From assembly GCF_000299875.1 (NCBI RefSeq), contig NZ_AMRK01000010.1, forward strand, positions 81,031 through 145,030: 64,000 nt of DNA, given 5' to 3'. Made by a program: the position numbers and the translations under genes. The notes under the pieces are model-generated. The model was not told where the DNA came from. It searched no databases and saw only the letters and a list, made by a program, of their open reading frames with translations. Origin of the DNA: Celeribacter baekdonensis B30. Its GTDB lineage: Bacteria; Pseudomonadota; Alphaproteobacteria; Rhodobacterales; Rhodobacteraceae. Below, one piece after another: positions 54,111 through 63,298 of this stretch (position 1 is its first letter; each line of letters starts with the position of its first letter).

Positions 54111-55181
54111 TCAGCGCTCCCGCGTCAGAAATCGTTGGATCAGGGAAATCGACAGGACCAGCAGGAACAGGATCACGCTGATCGTGGCGCCGCCCGAGAT
54201 GTCCTGCTTGCCATAGCCGCGCTCTACCGTCTGAAAGACCAGCGTCGTGGTGCTGTCCAGCGGACCGCCGTTGGTCATCACGTCGATCTGCGCGAACAGG
54301 GCGAAGGCCTGCATCGTGATGACGATCAGCACCAGCACGGCGGTGTTGCGCAGCCCCGGCCAGGTGACATAGCGGAAGGTCTGCCATTTGCTGGCGCCTT
54401 CGATGCTGGCGGCTTCATAAAGGCTGGGGCTGATGGTTTGCAGGCCTGCCAGCCAAATCACCATGTGAAAGCCCACCGCCTGCCAGATCGACATCGCCAT
54501 GATCGACCCCAGCGCCGTGTCCGGATTGCCCAGCCAGTCGTGGGGTTCGAACAGGCCGAAACTCAGGCCATGCAACATGTTGTTCAGCAGCCCGTTGTCG
54601 GGGGAATAGAGGAACCGCCAAAGCAGCGAGACGACGACGATGGAGACCACGACAGGCATGAAATAGATCGCGCGGTAGACGTTGATCCCGCGCAAGCGCT
54701 GGTTGATCAGCAGCGCAAGGCACAGGGCCAGACCCGCCTGCACCGGGGCCACGACGATCACGAACTTGACCGTGTTCCAAAGGCTTTTCCAGAACACGAC
54801 GTCGGATGCCACGACGACCTTTGCGGTGTCGCCGGATTGCCAGCGAAACCATTCCCGCATGCCGTCGAATTGCGGATAGTCAGGGTTGTTGCGGGTGAAT
54901 CCGCGGACGCGGGGGTATTCCGGCACCCCGTTGTCGTCACGCACTATCGCACCGGAATCGTCGCGTTCCGGTTCAATCGTCAGCACGCCAATGGACAGCA
55001 GGTTGTCGTAGTTCTTCAGCCCGACGAATTCGGTCGGGTTGGGGGAAATCAGGCGCTGATTGGTCAGCGACAGGTAGAAGGCGAAAAAGAAGGGGATCAC
55101 GATGAACAGCGCGATCAGGCCGAACCCCGGCAGGGCAAAGGCCCAGCCCGCGCGGTTCGATGTAGTCAGTTTCGATGTCAT
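54111..55181 (-). CDS. Sugar ABC transporter permease (MalF type)
   Basis: 356 residues from ATG 55181. N-terminal helix AGWAFALPGFGLIALFIVIPFFFAFYLSLTNQRL, then a large periplasmic loop of about 90 residues (FVGLKNYDNLLSIG to DTAKVVVASDVVFWKSL). The coupling loop is SPSLYEAASIEGASKWQTFRYVTWPGL. It is translated next to the MalG-type subunit and lies 59 bases after the binding-protein gene. Confidence 0.92.
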   Translation of the reverse strand: MTSKLTTSNRAGWAFALPGFGLIALFIVIPFFFAFYLSLTNQRLISPNPTEFVGLKNYDNLLSIGVLTIEPERDDSGAIVRDDNGVPEYPRVRGFTRNNPDYPQFDGMREWFRWQSGDTAKVVVASDVVFWKSLWNTVKFVIVVAPVQAGLALCLALLINQRLRGINVYRAIYFMPVVVSIVVVSLLWRFLYSPDNGLLNNMLHGLSFGLFEPHDWLGNPDTALGSIMAMSIWQAVGFHMVIWLAGLQTISPSLYEAASIEGASKWQTFRYVTWPGLRNTAVLVLIVITMQAFALFAQIDVMTNGGPLDSTTTLVFQTVERGYGKQDISGGATISVILFLLVLSISLIQRFLTRER

Positions 55182-55240
55182 GGTTAATCCCCCCCCTTCA
55201 TGCCGTCCGGGGGGCCGACCTGCGGCCCCCCGGGTCACGC

Positions 55241-56506
55241 TTACTCGCTGTGGCCGTAGCCAGAGTTGCGCTCGATATCGGCGTTGATCTCGTCCGTGGC
55301 GGCGTCCAGCGTGTCGGCCACGTCGGCGCCATTGGCGATGTCGGCTAGGGCCTTCTCGAACACCTTCGCCTCGACGACGTAGCCGGGGGTGACGGGGCGG
55401 ACCAACGCCTGCGCCTTGGTCAGGTCATAGAACACCGCCATCGGCCCGCCGTCCTTGTAGTTCTCGGTCATCTGGGCCGCCGAGGCGGTGGGCGGGATCA
55501 AACCGATCGCATTCGAGAAATCGGCCAGATACTTGTCCTGCAACGCGAATTCGATGAACGCAGAGGCGCCGTCCGGGTGTTTGGAGGCCGAAGACACGCC
55601 GAACTGCCAGCTTGCGGCACCGATCTTGGGGCCGGCGCCGAAATCGGGCGCGGGAAGAAAGACCGTGTCGTCGAAGGTTTCCAAGATGTTTTTGGCCGCC
55701 CAATTGCCGTTCCAACTGAAGGCATACTTGCCGTCCTGGAAGCCCGTCTCGCGCGCCGCCGGGTCCTGGCTGGTGCCGGGGGCCAGATCGTTGGCGAACA
55801 AGCCCTGCCACCATTCTCCGAAGGCCATCGCCGCATCGCCGTTCAGCGCACCCTCTGCTGTCAGATAGGTGGACCGGTCCACCAGATCGCCGCCGAAGGA
55901 TTGCAGGAACGGGCTGAAGGCATAGGGATACCATTCACCGGTCCAGGCCATGCCCAGATCGAGCGGGTAATCATAGGTGCCGGTGGCTTTTGCCGCTTCT
56001 AGTGCGCCCATGAACTCCTCTTGGGTCCATGGCTGCTCCAACGTCGGTGTGCGCAGGCCCAGATCGTCAAGGATCGACTGGCGCGTCACGAGCGCGACGG
56101 CAGCGTCCCACAGGCCGATGGAATATAGCTTGCCGTCCCAATAGCCTTTGGGGCCGGGCAGGAAGTTCTCGATCTTGGTCTCGTCGATCTGCAGCGGTTG
56201 CAGGTAGCCGGACCAGGCCCAGTTCGGCATCACCGGGCCATCGACGTCGATGATGTCGGGCAGATTGCCGGCGAGGGCGGCGGCCACGACGGAATCGTTG
56301 TAGCTTTCCTGCGGAAAGCTTTCGACGGCGACGAGCCAGTCGGACTGGCTGGCGTTGAAGTCGTCGATGATGGTTTGCAGGACGGCGGCTTCCTTGGGGT
56401 TGCCGGCGCCGTGATACCACATGGACAGGTCGGTCTGGGCCGCGGCCATCGTGGCCCAGACGGTCGTGGCCAGCAGGGCTGCGGTCAGGGTTGCAGTCAT
56501 CTTCAT
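55241..56506 (-). CDS. Sugar ABC extracellular solute-binding protein
   Basis: 421 residues of family 1 solute-binding proteins. Signal peptide MKMTATLTAALLATTVWATMAAAQ. The mature protein begins TDLSMWYHGAGNPKEAAVLQTIIDDFNASQSDW and has LPDIIDVDGPVMPNWAWSGYLQPL, GKYAFSWNGNWAAKNILETF and SAFIEFALQDKYLADFSNAIGLIPPTASA. It supplies the substrate to the MalFG-type channel. Its ATG overlaps the LacI stop (56503-56506). Confidence 0.9.
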   Translation of the reverse strand: MKMTATLTAALLATTVWATMAAAQTDLSMWYHGAGNPKEAAVLQTIIDDFNASQSDWLVAVESFPQESYNDSVVAAALAGNLPDIIDVDGPVMPNWAWSGYLQPLQIDETKIENFLPGPKGYWDGKLYSIGLWDAAVALVTRQSILDDLGLRTPTLEQPWTQEEFMGALEAAKATGTYDYPLDLGMAWTGEWYPYAFSPFLQSFGGDLVDRSTYLTAEGALNGDAAMAFGEWWQGLFANDLAPGTSQDPAARETGFQDGKYAFSWNGNWAAKNILETFDDTVFLPAPDFGAGPKIGAASWQFGVSSASKHPDGASAFIEFALQDKYLADFSNAIGLIPPTASAAQMTENYKDGGPMAVFYDLTKAQALVRPVTPGYVVEAKVFEKALADIANGADVADTLDAATDEINADIERNSGYGHSE

Positions 56507-57594
56507 TGTGTCATCCTCCCGATTGACGTCAGTTTGGTGATGGGTGTCGGCAGGGTCCTGACGGACTGGCCGAGGTGCACGCGGCCGCTGACCAGCACCG
56601 GGGCATCCGGCACATCGGCGGCATCGTCGATCATGCGCAGCAACAGCTGCGTCGCCCGCACGCCCATGGCGTGATAGGGCAGCTCTGCTGAGGTCAGTGT
56701 CGGATAGAGCGTCTGAGTGATCATGCGGTAGTTGTCATATCCCGCGACACTGATGTCCTGCGGCAGGCTGACACCGCGCGAGCGCAGGATGCCATAGGCG
56801 CGCATCGCCATCTGGTCGTTGCCAAAGCAGATCACGGTGGGCGGCACGTCCAGCGCCAGTACCCGGTCGATGGCGTCCCACAGCACCTGCACCTCGGCGT
56901 CGTGATCCGTGGTGCCGATGCCGCCGACGATCACCAGCGCGGGGTCAAAGGTGATCTCGGCTGCTGCCAAGGCGTCGCGATAGCCTTGGGTGCGCAGGCG
57001 GGTCGCATCCATGTCGGCTTTCAGTGTCAGGTAGGCAATGCGCCGGTGACCGCGCGAGATCAGGTCGGCAACCAGCATTTGCTGGCCCTTGCGGTCGTGC
57101 GGCAGAACACAGGGGGTGCCGCGGTCATCATAGCAATTCGCCAGCACCAGCCGGGTCTGCATCGACACGGGCGGCAATGTCACCCTGCGGTGGTGGTCCG
57201 CGACATAGACGATGCCCTCAACGCGGTGCTGCTCGAATGTGCGCATCAGGTCTGCGACCCGGTCCGGCCGTCCGCCGCTGTCGGCGATCAACAGCGTCTT
57301 GCCGCTAGACTCCATCGCCTTCTGCACACCCTGCACGATGAACAGGTCCGGCAGGCCGGAATTGTCGGGCTGCGAGGTGTCAACCGAAATCGCGCCGGTG
57401 ATCAGGCCGATCAGCCCAGATTTGTTCGACCGCATGGCGCGGGCGGCAGAGGACGGCGCATAGCCCAGCTCTGCGATGACCTGACGCACGATCTTCGCCG
57501 TCTCGGCCTTGACGGGTGCGTCGCCGTTCAACACGCGGCTGACCGTCTTGGGTGAAACGCCAGCTGCCTTTGCGACATCGTAGATCGTGCTCAC
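56503..57594 (-). CDS. LacI-family transcriptional regulator
   Basis: 363 residues from GTG 57594, with GGAGGG six bases upstream; upstream in-frame codons lack support. HTH: STIYDVAKAAGVSPKTVSRVLNGDAPVKAETAKIV, hinge SSAARAMRSNKSGLIGLI, then a periplasmic-binding-like effector domain (GHRRIAYLTLKADMDATRLRTQGYRDAL, CFGNDQMAMRAYGILRSRGVSLPQDISVAGYDN). It heads the operon and is coupled to the binding-protein gene, so it is probably autoregulated through the palindrome at 57638-57667. Confidence 0.92.
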   Translation of the reverse strand: MSTIYDVAKAAGVSPKTVSRVLNGDAPVKAETAKIVRQVIAELGYAPSSAARAMRSNKSGLIGLITGAISVDTSQPDNSGLPDLFIVQGVQKAMESSGKTLLIADSGGRPDRVADLMRTFEQHRVEGIVYVADHHRRVTLPPVSMQTRLVLANCYDDRGTPCVLPHDRKGQQMLVADLISRGHRRIAYLTLKADMDATRLRTQGYRDALAAAEITFDPALVIVGGIGTTDHDAEVQVLWDAIDRVLALDVPPTVICFGNDQMAMRAYGILRSRGVSLPQDISVAGYDNYRMITQTLYPTLTSAELPYHAMGVRATQLLLRMIDDAADVPDAPVLVSGRVHLGQSVRTLPTPITKLTSIGRMTQ

Positions 57595-57637
57595 GTTTAT
57601 CCCTCCGCTGTCCAACGACCAGTCCTTGCTTCCCGCC

Positions 57638-57667
57638 ATGACATCGGTGTCATGACACCGATGTCAT
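57638..57667. promoter_or_regulatory. 30-bp perfect palindrome, candidate LacI operator
   Basis: It consists of two overlapping LacI-like half-operators: TGACATCGGTGTCA (57639-57652) and TGACACCGATGTCA (57653-57666), together exactly palindromic over 30 bp. Central CG steps in each half are typical of LacI-family sites. It lies 44 bases upstream of the regulator start in the operon promoter region. Confidence 0.75.
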
Positions 57668-58271
57668 AAACGAGTCTCGTCGCGGCGGTCAAGCCGAATC
57701 TTTTAAGCGCAGGTCGGATTGCAAAGCCGGATTGCAGCTCTCGCGCTGACGGGGGGACGTCGTTTCCGTTGGAAGCCGACCCAGGACGGCATCCATCAAC
57801 GTGTCTTGCAGGGGGATCTTCGGCTTGGCAGGAAGCGCAATTACTGTGGCTCCGCACCGTCGCGGCGAACGTCGCGCGATCCACAATTGCAGTCATTTGT
57901 TACATGCAGAACATTGACAGAATGTCCGCATCAGCGACATTCGTCCCCGGATTTTGCTGCGTCAGGCCGTGAACGGCCGCTTCGGGGAGGCTGCGGCGCA
58001 GCGTAGGCATGTTCTCGACCGGCATCTGTGGGCCGATCGGGTCGATATGGCCGCGCTGGCCTTAAGAATGGCTCGCAGCGCGCCGCAAAGCGGCTTTGAG
58101 CAAACTATTGCTCTTGGCGGCAGGTGTAGCGAACGGCAGGTGTTATAGAGGCGATGGCAGTTCTGTTCTGGCCGAGTGGTATCGGCCAGTTTTTTAGACA
58201 CTCCCGCTTTTCACCGTGCAGCCTGCGGGACGCGTTTCTTTAGGGCTCGCTTGGCGGGTCTCGCGGTCCGC
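57668..58271. other. Gene-free stretch with inverted-repeat copy 2
   Basis: No credible gene. The centre (about 57905-58035) is the second copy of the imperfect inverted repeat shared with 36840-36965. The rest is probably mobile-element debris. Confidence 0.5.
57905..58035. repeat. Imperfect ~110-bp inverted repeat, copy 2
   Basis: Plus-strand counterpart of the minus strand at 36840-36965, including CGTCCCCGGATTTTGCTGC and GGCCGCTTCGGGGA. Inversion between the copies would flip about 21 kb, although identity is not high. Confidence 0.65.
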
Positions 58272-58669
58272 CAAAACTGACTTTGTTCTCGATGCTCTTG
58301 AGCAGGCCCTGCACGATCGACGACCGGTCCAGCAGAGCTGATTGGTTCATCACTCAGATCGCGGCGGGCAATATTTGTCCATGCGATACACCGAGCGCTT
58401 GGCCGAAGCTGGCATCGAACCATCGGTCGGCAGCGTCGGGGGACTCGTATGACAATGCGCTCGCGGAAACCATAAACGGTCTCTACAAAACCGAGCTGGT
58501 CCACCGCCAGGGGCCATGGCGCAACGTGCAGGATCTGGAAATGGCCACGCTCGGATGGGTAGATTGGTTCAACAACCGGCGCCTGCTTGGACCCATCGGA
58601 AACATCCCGCCGGCAGAGGCCGAAGAGAACTTCTATGCACAGCGCAACATGCTCGATATGGTCGCGTGA
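58272..58669 (+). pseudogene. IS3-family transposase C-terminal remnant
   Basis: The sequence encodes KTDFVLDALEQALHDRRP, a stop, then HHSDRGGQYLSMRYTERLAEAGIEPSVGSVG. After a frame change it reads DSYDNALAETINGLYKTELVHRQGPWRNVQDLEMATLGWVDWFNNRRLLGPIGNIPPAEAEE. The DDE region is recognisable but broken by a stop and a frameshift. Confidence 0.82.
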
Positions 58670-58846
58670 AGTGAAGCCATTGGTCTCCGATGAAACCGGG
58701 GCGATTCAGTCGATGAAGCCAGCCACATCGACCGAATAGCCTAGGTAATATTGGGTCGGGTCGAGTTTGTAGTATCCTCTCGCCGCCGACTTTCAGGAAG
58801 CGGGTGTCACCTGTAGCATCGGTGTCTTGCGTCCAGATCTTTCTCT

Positions 58847-59149
58847 TTATCCAGCCAAAAGGGCGCGCTCGTTCAAAGCGTCGAACTTGGCGAGGTTTGC
58901 GGTCATCCGGTGCTGCCACCGCGCGACCAGGGCCGCGGTGTCGTCAGCGGCGAGATGGGCGTCGAGCGCTGCCTGGTCCCGCCACCGCTCGACCACGAGC
59001 ATCCGCCCGCACACCTGATCGTCGGGAGCAACCGCATAGAATAGGCACCCGTCGCGCGCTCGCGTCGTTCGACCGAACGACGCGATATCCTCGACGAAGG
59101 CGGCGACATCCGCCGGTGCCAGGTGGATGTATCCGGTCACGATGAGCAT
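58847..59149 (-). CDS. ABM-superfamily quinol monooxygenase-like protein
   Basis: 100 residues from ATG 59149. MLIVTGYIHLAPADVAAFVEDIASFGRTTRARDGCLFYAVAPDD and MLVVERWRDQAALDAHLAADDTAALVARWQ are the two halves of the dimeric barrel typical of YgiN-like proteins. It follows the quinone oxidoreductase gene by 26 bases. A joint role in quinone redox stress is a reasonable inference. Confidence 0.82.
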   Translation of the reverse strand: MLIVTGYIHLAPADVAAFVEDIASFGRTTRARDGCLFYAVAPDDQVCGRMLVVERWRDQAALDAHLAADDTAALVARWQHRMTANLAKFDALNERALLAG

Positions 59150-59175
59150 GGTCGTTTCCCTTTCGCCATGGACGG

Positions 59176-60183
59176 TCACGTAGCTGTCAGGACGATTTTG
59201 CCCTGAATACCGCCGGCCGCGGCGCGTTCGTGCGCGCGTGCCGCCTCGGCCAGCGGAAAGATGCTGTCGATCACGACGCGGAGGGTACCGTCATCCAGCA
59301 GGCGGGCCACGTCTTTGAGTTGTGCGCCGCTGGAGCGAACCTGTATCGAGGATACGGTGATCCCGAGCCGGGCTGCCTTCTCCTGTGCATCGAACCCCAG
59401 CGGGTACACCAGGAAGAGCGCGCCGCCTTGTTTAAGCACGCGCAGGAAGCGCGCCGCGTCCTTGCCGCCGACGGTGTCGAGCACGAGGTCGACGTCCTGC
59501 ACGATCGCGTCGGCCGCCGTTTGCGTATAGTCGATGAACCGATCAGCGCCGAGCTCGCGCATGAGCGCTTCATGCTTACCCGAGGCCACCGCGATCACAT
59601 GGGCGCCTTGCCACTTCGCCAGTTGCACAGCCAGATGGCCGACACCGCCCCCGGCACCGTTGACAAGCACCGTCTTGCCCGCGAGTGGGACCGGCGTGTG
59701 CTTGTAGGATTGGAACGGGTTCGGCTCGTCATGACCGAGATCGATCAGGAACTGCCAGGCAGTAAGCAACGACATCGGCGCGGCAGCTGCATGGAAGTGA
59801 TCGATGCCATCGGGTTTGTGTGCAATTTCGGTGACAGGCACGCTGACATATTCGGCATAGGCTTTGCCGCCTTCCATCACGTCCGCCGGGAAACGCACCA
59901 TGGCATAGACCACGTCGCCGACGGAGAACTCCGTAACGCCCGCGCCAACCCTCTCGATCACGCCCGAGACGTCAGAGCCGAGAATCATGGGGAATTTCGG
60001 GTTTGGCTGCCATTCCGGCGGCAGCGACCGGTAGCCGTCGCGCAAATACCAGTCGGGTGGGTTGAGGCCGACGGCATGGACGCGCACCAGCACCTCCTCC
60101 GCTTTCGGATCCGGGATAGATGCGTCCTCGTAAACGAGAACCTCTGGTGCCCCGAATGCGTGCAGGCGGACTGCTTTCATCAT
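59176..60183 (-). CDS. NADPH:quinone oxidoreductase-type MDR protein
   Basis: 335 residues from ATG 60183. MDR N-terminus MKAVRLHAFGAPEVLVYEDASIPDPKAEEVLVRVHAVGLNPPDWYLRDG, cofactor motif VLVNGAGGGVGHLAVQLAKWQGAHVIAVASGKHEALMRELGADRFIDY. The zinc-binding Cys residues of alcohol dehydrogenases are absent. It reduces quinones or enones with NADPH in the cytoplasm. It is divergent from a LysR gene that probably controls it. Confidence 0.9.
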   Translation of the reverse strand: MMKAVRLHAFGAPEVLVYEDASIPDPKAEEVLVRVHAVGLNPPDWYLRDGYRSLPPEWQPNPKFPMILGSDVSGVIERVGAGVTEFSVGDVVYAMVRFPADVMEGGKAYAEYVSVPVTEIAHKPDGIDHFHAAAAPMSLLTAWQFLIDLGHDEPNPFQSYKHTPVPLAGKTVLVNGAGGGVGHLAVQLAKWQGAHVIAVASGKHEALMRELGADRFIDYTQTAADAIVQDVDLVLDTVGGKDAARFLRVLKQGGALFLVYPLGFDAQEKAARLGITVSSIQVRSSGAQLKDVARLLDDGTLRVVIDSIFPLAEAARAHERAAAGGIQGKIVLTAT

Positions 60184-60281
60184 GTTGCTCACAGGCTTGC
60201 TCCATTCATTGAATTGCTCAGCCGGATATAATCTTTTGAATTGCGATTGATTATTGGGGTCAGGAGCAGTTAAGTCATGCC

Positions 60282-61208
60282 ATGAAAGCACAAATGGTAC
60301 TTGAGCGGCTGACGGGCCTGATTGCCTTTGCGCGCGCCGGTTCGCTGGGCAGTTTCACCGCCGCAGCCCATGCCTTGTCGGTCTCGCCATCCGCCGTGAG
60401 CAAGAGTGTCCAGCGGCTCGAGGCTCAGTTGGGGGTGGCGCTTTTCACGCGGACAACCCGTTCACTGACACTGACTGCTGAAGGCCGCGATCTGCACGAG
60501 CGCGCCATCAGGCTGCTGCGCGACGCGGAGGAGATCGAGCAGGTCGCGATGACGGCGCGTTCCGAACCATCGGGACGTTTGCGGATCGCAACATCGCTGC
60601 CGATCGGGATGCATGTGATCGCGCCGCTCCTGCCGGCCTTTCGCGAGACATACCCGAAAGTGACGATCGATCTGCGATTGAGCGATCGGATCATCGATAT
60701 CGTGGACGAGGGGATCGACATCGCTGTGCGGATCGGCGACCTGACGGATTCACGGCTGTTGTCGCGTAAACTGGCACCGCACCGGCTCTGCTGTTTTGCA
60801 TCGCCGCGCTACCTAGGCAGACACGGAACGCCAAAACACCCTGATGACCTTGCCGAGCATCAGACCGTCTCCCTGCGCTACCAAAGCACGGGACAGACCT
60901 TCCGCTGGCCCTTCAGGATCGGAAGCAGGATCGTGGAGATCGGTCCACCCTCAGGCACGACGGTCGACGCAAGCGACGCGCTGGTTGCCGTTCTCGCCGC
61001 CGATGGCGGCATCGGGATGGCCGCAACATTTGTCACAGCACCTTACGTCGCGCGCGGTGAACTGGTCCCCGTGCTTTCCGACTTTTCCGTCGAACGTCAC
61101 AACATCACTGCTGTTTGGCCGGAAAGCCGCCGTGCGAACCCGGCGGTCCGTGCCTTCCTGACAGTGCTGCACCGGACATTCGAAGATCGCATGAAGCAGA
61201 CAAAATGA
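60282..61208 (+). CDS. LysR-family transcriptional regulator
   Basis: 308 residues. [63 protein letters not shown]. Effector domain begins [40 protein letters not shown], as in the large CrgA-like subgroup. Its start is 99 bases from the divergent oxidoreductase start. Activation of the oxidoreductase-ABM pair is the likely role. Confidence 0.9.
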   Translation: MKAQMVLERLTGLIAFARAGSLGSFTAAAHALSVSPSAVSKSVQRLEAQLGVALFTRTTRSLTLTAEGRDLHERAIRLLRDAEEIEQVAMTARSEPSGRLRIATSLPIGMHVIAPLLPAFRETYPKVTIDLRLSDRIIDIVDEGIDIAVRIGDLTDSRLLSRKLAPHRLCCFASPRYLGRHGTPKHPDDLAEHQTVSLRYQSTGQTFRWPFRIGSRIVEIGPPSGTTVDASDALVAVLAADGGIGMAATFVTAPYVARGELVPVLSDFSVERHNITAVWPESRRANPAVRAFLTVLHRTFEDRMKQTK

Positions 61209-61271
61209 AAGTGGTGCCAGGGATGATTGCCATACTCGATGAAGGTGTCGATTCTGCTACCGAATTGCGGC

Positions 61272-62180
61272 CTATCCGTCGAGTTTTCCTCTGCTCTCCT
61301 GTCGCAAGGCCTCCAGAAACAGGGTGGAGGCGCGGGTCGGATGGCGTCGGCTTGAATAAAAGGCGTGATAGCCTGGAAACGGCGGACACCAGTCGGCGAG
61401 CACTTCGACGAGCCGGCCCTCGCTCAGGAAGGGCGCGGCAAGGTCCTCGAGCATGTAGGCCAGACCCATTCCCGCGCTGGCCGCCTCCACGAGCGCGTCG
61501 CCGTCGTTGACGATGATGGATGGCGAGACCTTTACCGTTTCCGCATGTCCGTCTCTCTCGAACGACCACGGCGACAAGGTGCCGCCCGCATTCCTGAAGC
61601 CGATGCAGCGATGCGCCGACAGGTCGCGCGGTACGCGCGGCGGATCGCGGGTCTCGAGATATCGCGGCGCGCCCACGACGACCGTTCGCAGGGGCGGCCC
61701 CACGGGCATGGCGACCATGTCCATCTCCAGATCGTCGCGCATCCGTATCCCGATGTCGAACCGTTCGGCGACGATATCGACATATCTGTCCTCCACGCTC
61801 AGCTCGCCCTCAATCTCGGGGTGGGCCGCGATCAGCCGCGAGAAGGCGGGCCAGACCAAGGTATCCGCGGCATGTTTCCCGCAGGTCACCCGCAGGCGCC
61901 CGCCCGGTTCCTCGCGCAGCCGTTCAAGAGCCTCGATCTCTGCGCCGATCTCCGCGATGACCGGAGAGAGTGTGGCGAGCAGTCGTTCGCCCGCCGCGGT
62001 CGGGGCAAGGCTGCGTGTCGAGCGCGACAGCAACCTGAGCCCCATCTCCTGCTCAAGGCGCTTGACGGTCTGGCTGACGGCGGACTGGGTCACCCCCAAG
62101 CTGCGTGCCGCGGCGGTAAAGCTGCGCTGTTCGGCAACCCGGTTGAAGATGAAGAGGTCGGAGAACTGTCGCGGATCCAT
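61272..62180 (-). CDS. LysR-family transcriptional regulator
   Basis: 302 residues. HTH: DLFIFNRVAEQRSFTAAARSLGVTQSAVSQTVKRLEQEMGLRLLSRSTRSLAPTAAG. Effector domain begins GGRLRVTCGKHAADTLVWPAFSRLIAAHPEIEGELSVEDR. It is divergent from the SDR gene at 62278 across about 97 bases and probably controls it. Confidence 0.9.
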   Translation of the reverse strand: MDPRQFSDLFIFNRVAEQRSFTAAARSLGVTQSAVSQTVKRLEQEMGLRLLSRSTRSLAPTAAGERLLATLSPVIAEIGAEIEALERLREEPGGRLRVTCGKHAADTLVWPAFSRLIAAHPEIEGELSVEDRYVDIVAERFDIGIRMRDDLEMDMVAMPVGPPLRTVVVGAPRYLETRDPPRVPRDLSAHRCIGFRNAGGTLSPWSFERDGHAETVKVSPSIIVNDGDALVEAASAGMGLAYMLEDLAAPFLSEGRLVEVLADWCPPFPGYHAFYSSRRHPTRASTLFLEALRQESRGKLDG

Positions 62181-62277
62181 TCAGTATTTCTGCTACTTGG
62201 TCCTACATTCATTAGGGCTCTAATCGCGCATTGTATAGTCGTGTTAATTAAATGTCAGCAAACAAGAGGAGCTGACA

Positions 62278-63096
62278 TTGACAGACAAGGTATGGTTCAT
62301 CACCGGAGCGGGCAGGGGGCTGGGCTACCTGCTCGCCCGGGACGCATTGAAGGCCGGTGACAAGGTCGTTGCGACCAGCCAGACCGTCGACGGAATTGCC
62401 GAGAGCCTCTCCGCCTCGGACGACCGCCTGCTCGTGCTGCCGCTCGACGTGACCGATCCCGAGGCAGCTTCGTCTGCACATGACGCAGCCATCGAGACGT
62501 TCGGTCGGATCGATGTTCTGGTCAACAACGCCGGACGCGCCCAGCTTGGATGGTTCGAGACGATCCCGGAGGAGGATGTGCGTCGGCAGTTCGAGATCAA
62601 CCTCTTCGGCGCGATGAACGTGGCGCGCGCGGTGTTGCCCACGATGCGCCGGCAACGCTCGGGCCTTGTGGTAACGATCTCGTCGGTGAACGGCCTCGTC
62701 TCGAACCCCGGTGGGTCGGTCTACTCGGCGTCCAAGTTCGCGCTCGAAGGCTGGATTGAGGGTCTCGCCGAAGAGATCGCACCGCTTGGCATCCATTCTC
62801 TTGTCGTGGAACCGGGGATGATGCGCACGAACTTCCTTGATCCGTCCACTGTGCGGCAGGGGAATGTCGAGATTGCGGATTACGCCGAGGCCGTCGAGGG
62901 TTTCCGAAGCTTTATCGAGCAAGCGAACGGCGCGCAGCAGAACGATCCCGAGGATCTTGCCGCCCTGATCGTCGCCGAAGCCTCGTCCCCCGACCCTGCG
63001 CGACGGCTCCTGTTCGGTGCCGACGCGCACGAATGGGCAGGCGACAAGTGCCAGCAGCTCGCAGCAGAGATCAAGGCATCGAGCGCGCGTGGCTGA
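62278..63096 (+). CDS. Short-chain dehydrogenase/reductase
   Basis: 272 residues. Cofactor motif VWFITGAGRGLGYLLARDAL, NNAGRAQLG, catalytic Ser in VTISSVNGLVSN and Tyr-Lys in YSASKFALEGWIEGLAEEI. The start is TTG 62278, supported by AGGAG six bases upstream; no ATG fits. The C-terminus (AEIKASSARG) departs from the usual family ending and runs directly into an IS481-like remnant, so the last residues may have been replaced by IS insertion. The substrate is unknown. Confidence 0.88.
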   Translation: MTDKVWFITGAGRGLGYLLARDALKAGDKVVATSQTVDGIAESLSASDDRLLVLPLDVTDPEAASSAHDAAIETFGRIDVLVNNAGRAQLGWFETIPEEDVRRQFEINLFGAMNVARAVLPTMRRQRSGLVVTISSVNGLVSNPGGSVYSASKFALEGWIEGLAEEIAPLGIHSLVVEPGMMRTNFLDPSTVRQGNVEIADYAEAVEGFRSFIEQANGAQQNDPEDLAALIVAEASSPDPARRLLFGADAHEWAGDKCQQLAAEIKASSARG

Positions 63097-63104
63097 GCAA
63101 GGGC

Positions 63105-63235
63105 AACGTCACAAGGATGATGTTTTCTTGGAGGCAGCACTGGATGAATGGGAGCGCTTCTATAACTTTGCCAATCCACATGACGCCTTCAATGGAAAGA
63201 CGTTGCGATCCACAGCAAACAAGCAGGACGTCTGA
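63105..63235 (+). pseudogene. IS481-like transposase C-terminal remnant
   Basis: In one frame the sequence encodes KDDVFLEAALDEWERFYNFANPHDAFNGKT and then an early stop. The EWERFYN---PH-A--GKTP block is the C-terminus of IS481/IS3-like integrase-core transposases. Nothing of the catalytic core remains. Confidence 0.7.
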
Positions 63236-63298
63236 CCGGACTGAGCCGCAACGCGTTCTGCCCCCTGCACACAAGCCGCGGCTTGCATCGCAATCTCG

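Noticed and set aside
53274..55187. A 637-codon open frame on the plus strand opposite the sugar permeases
   Set aside because: It is rich in Gln, His, Arg and Asp with no family features and lies fully antisense to two clear permease genes; it is a GC-rich shadow frame.
59230..60231. A 333-codon plus-strand frame opposite the quinone oxidoreductase
   Set aside because: It is antisense to an MDR protein with complete motifs and has shadow-like composition.
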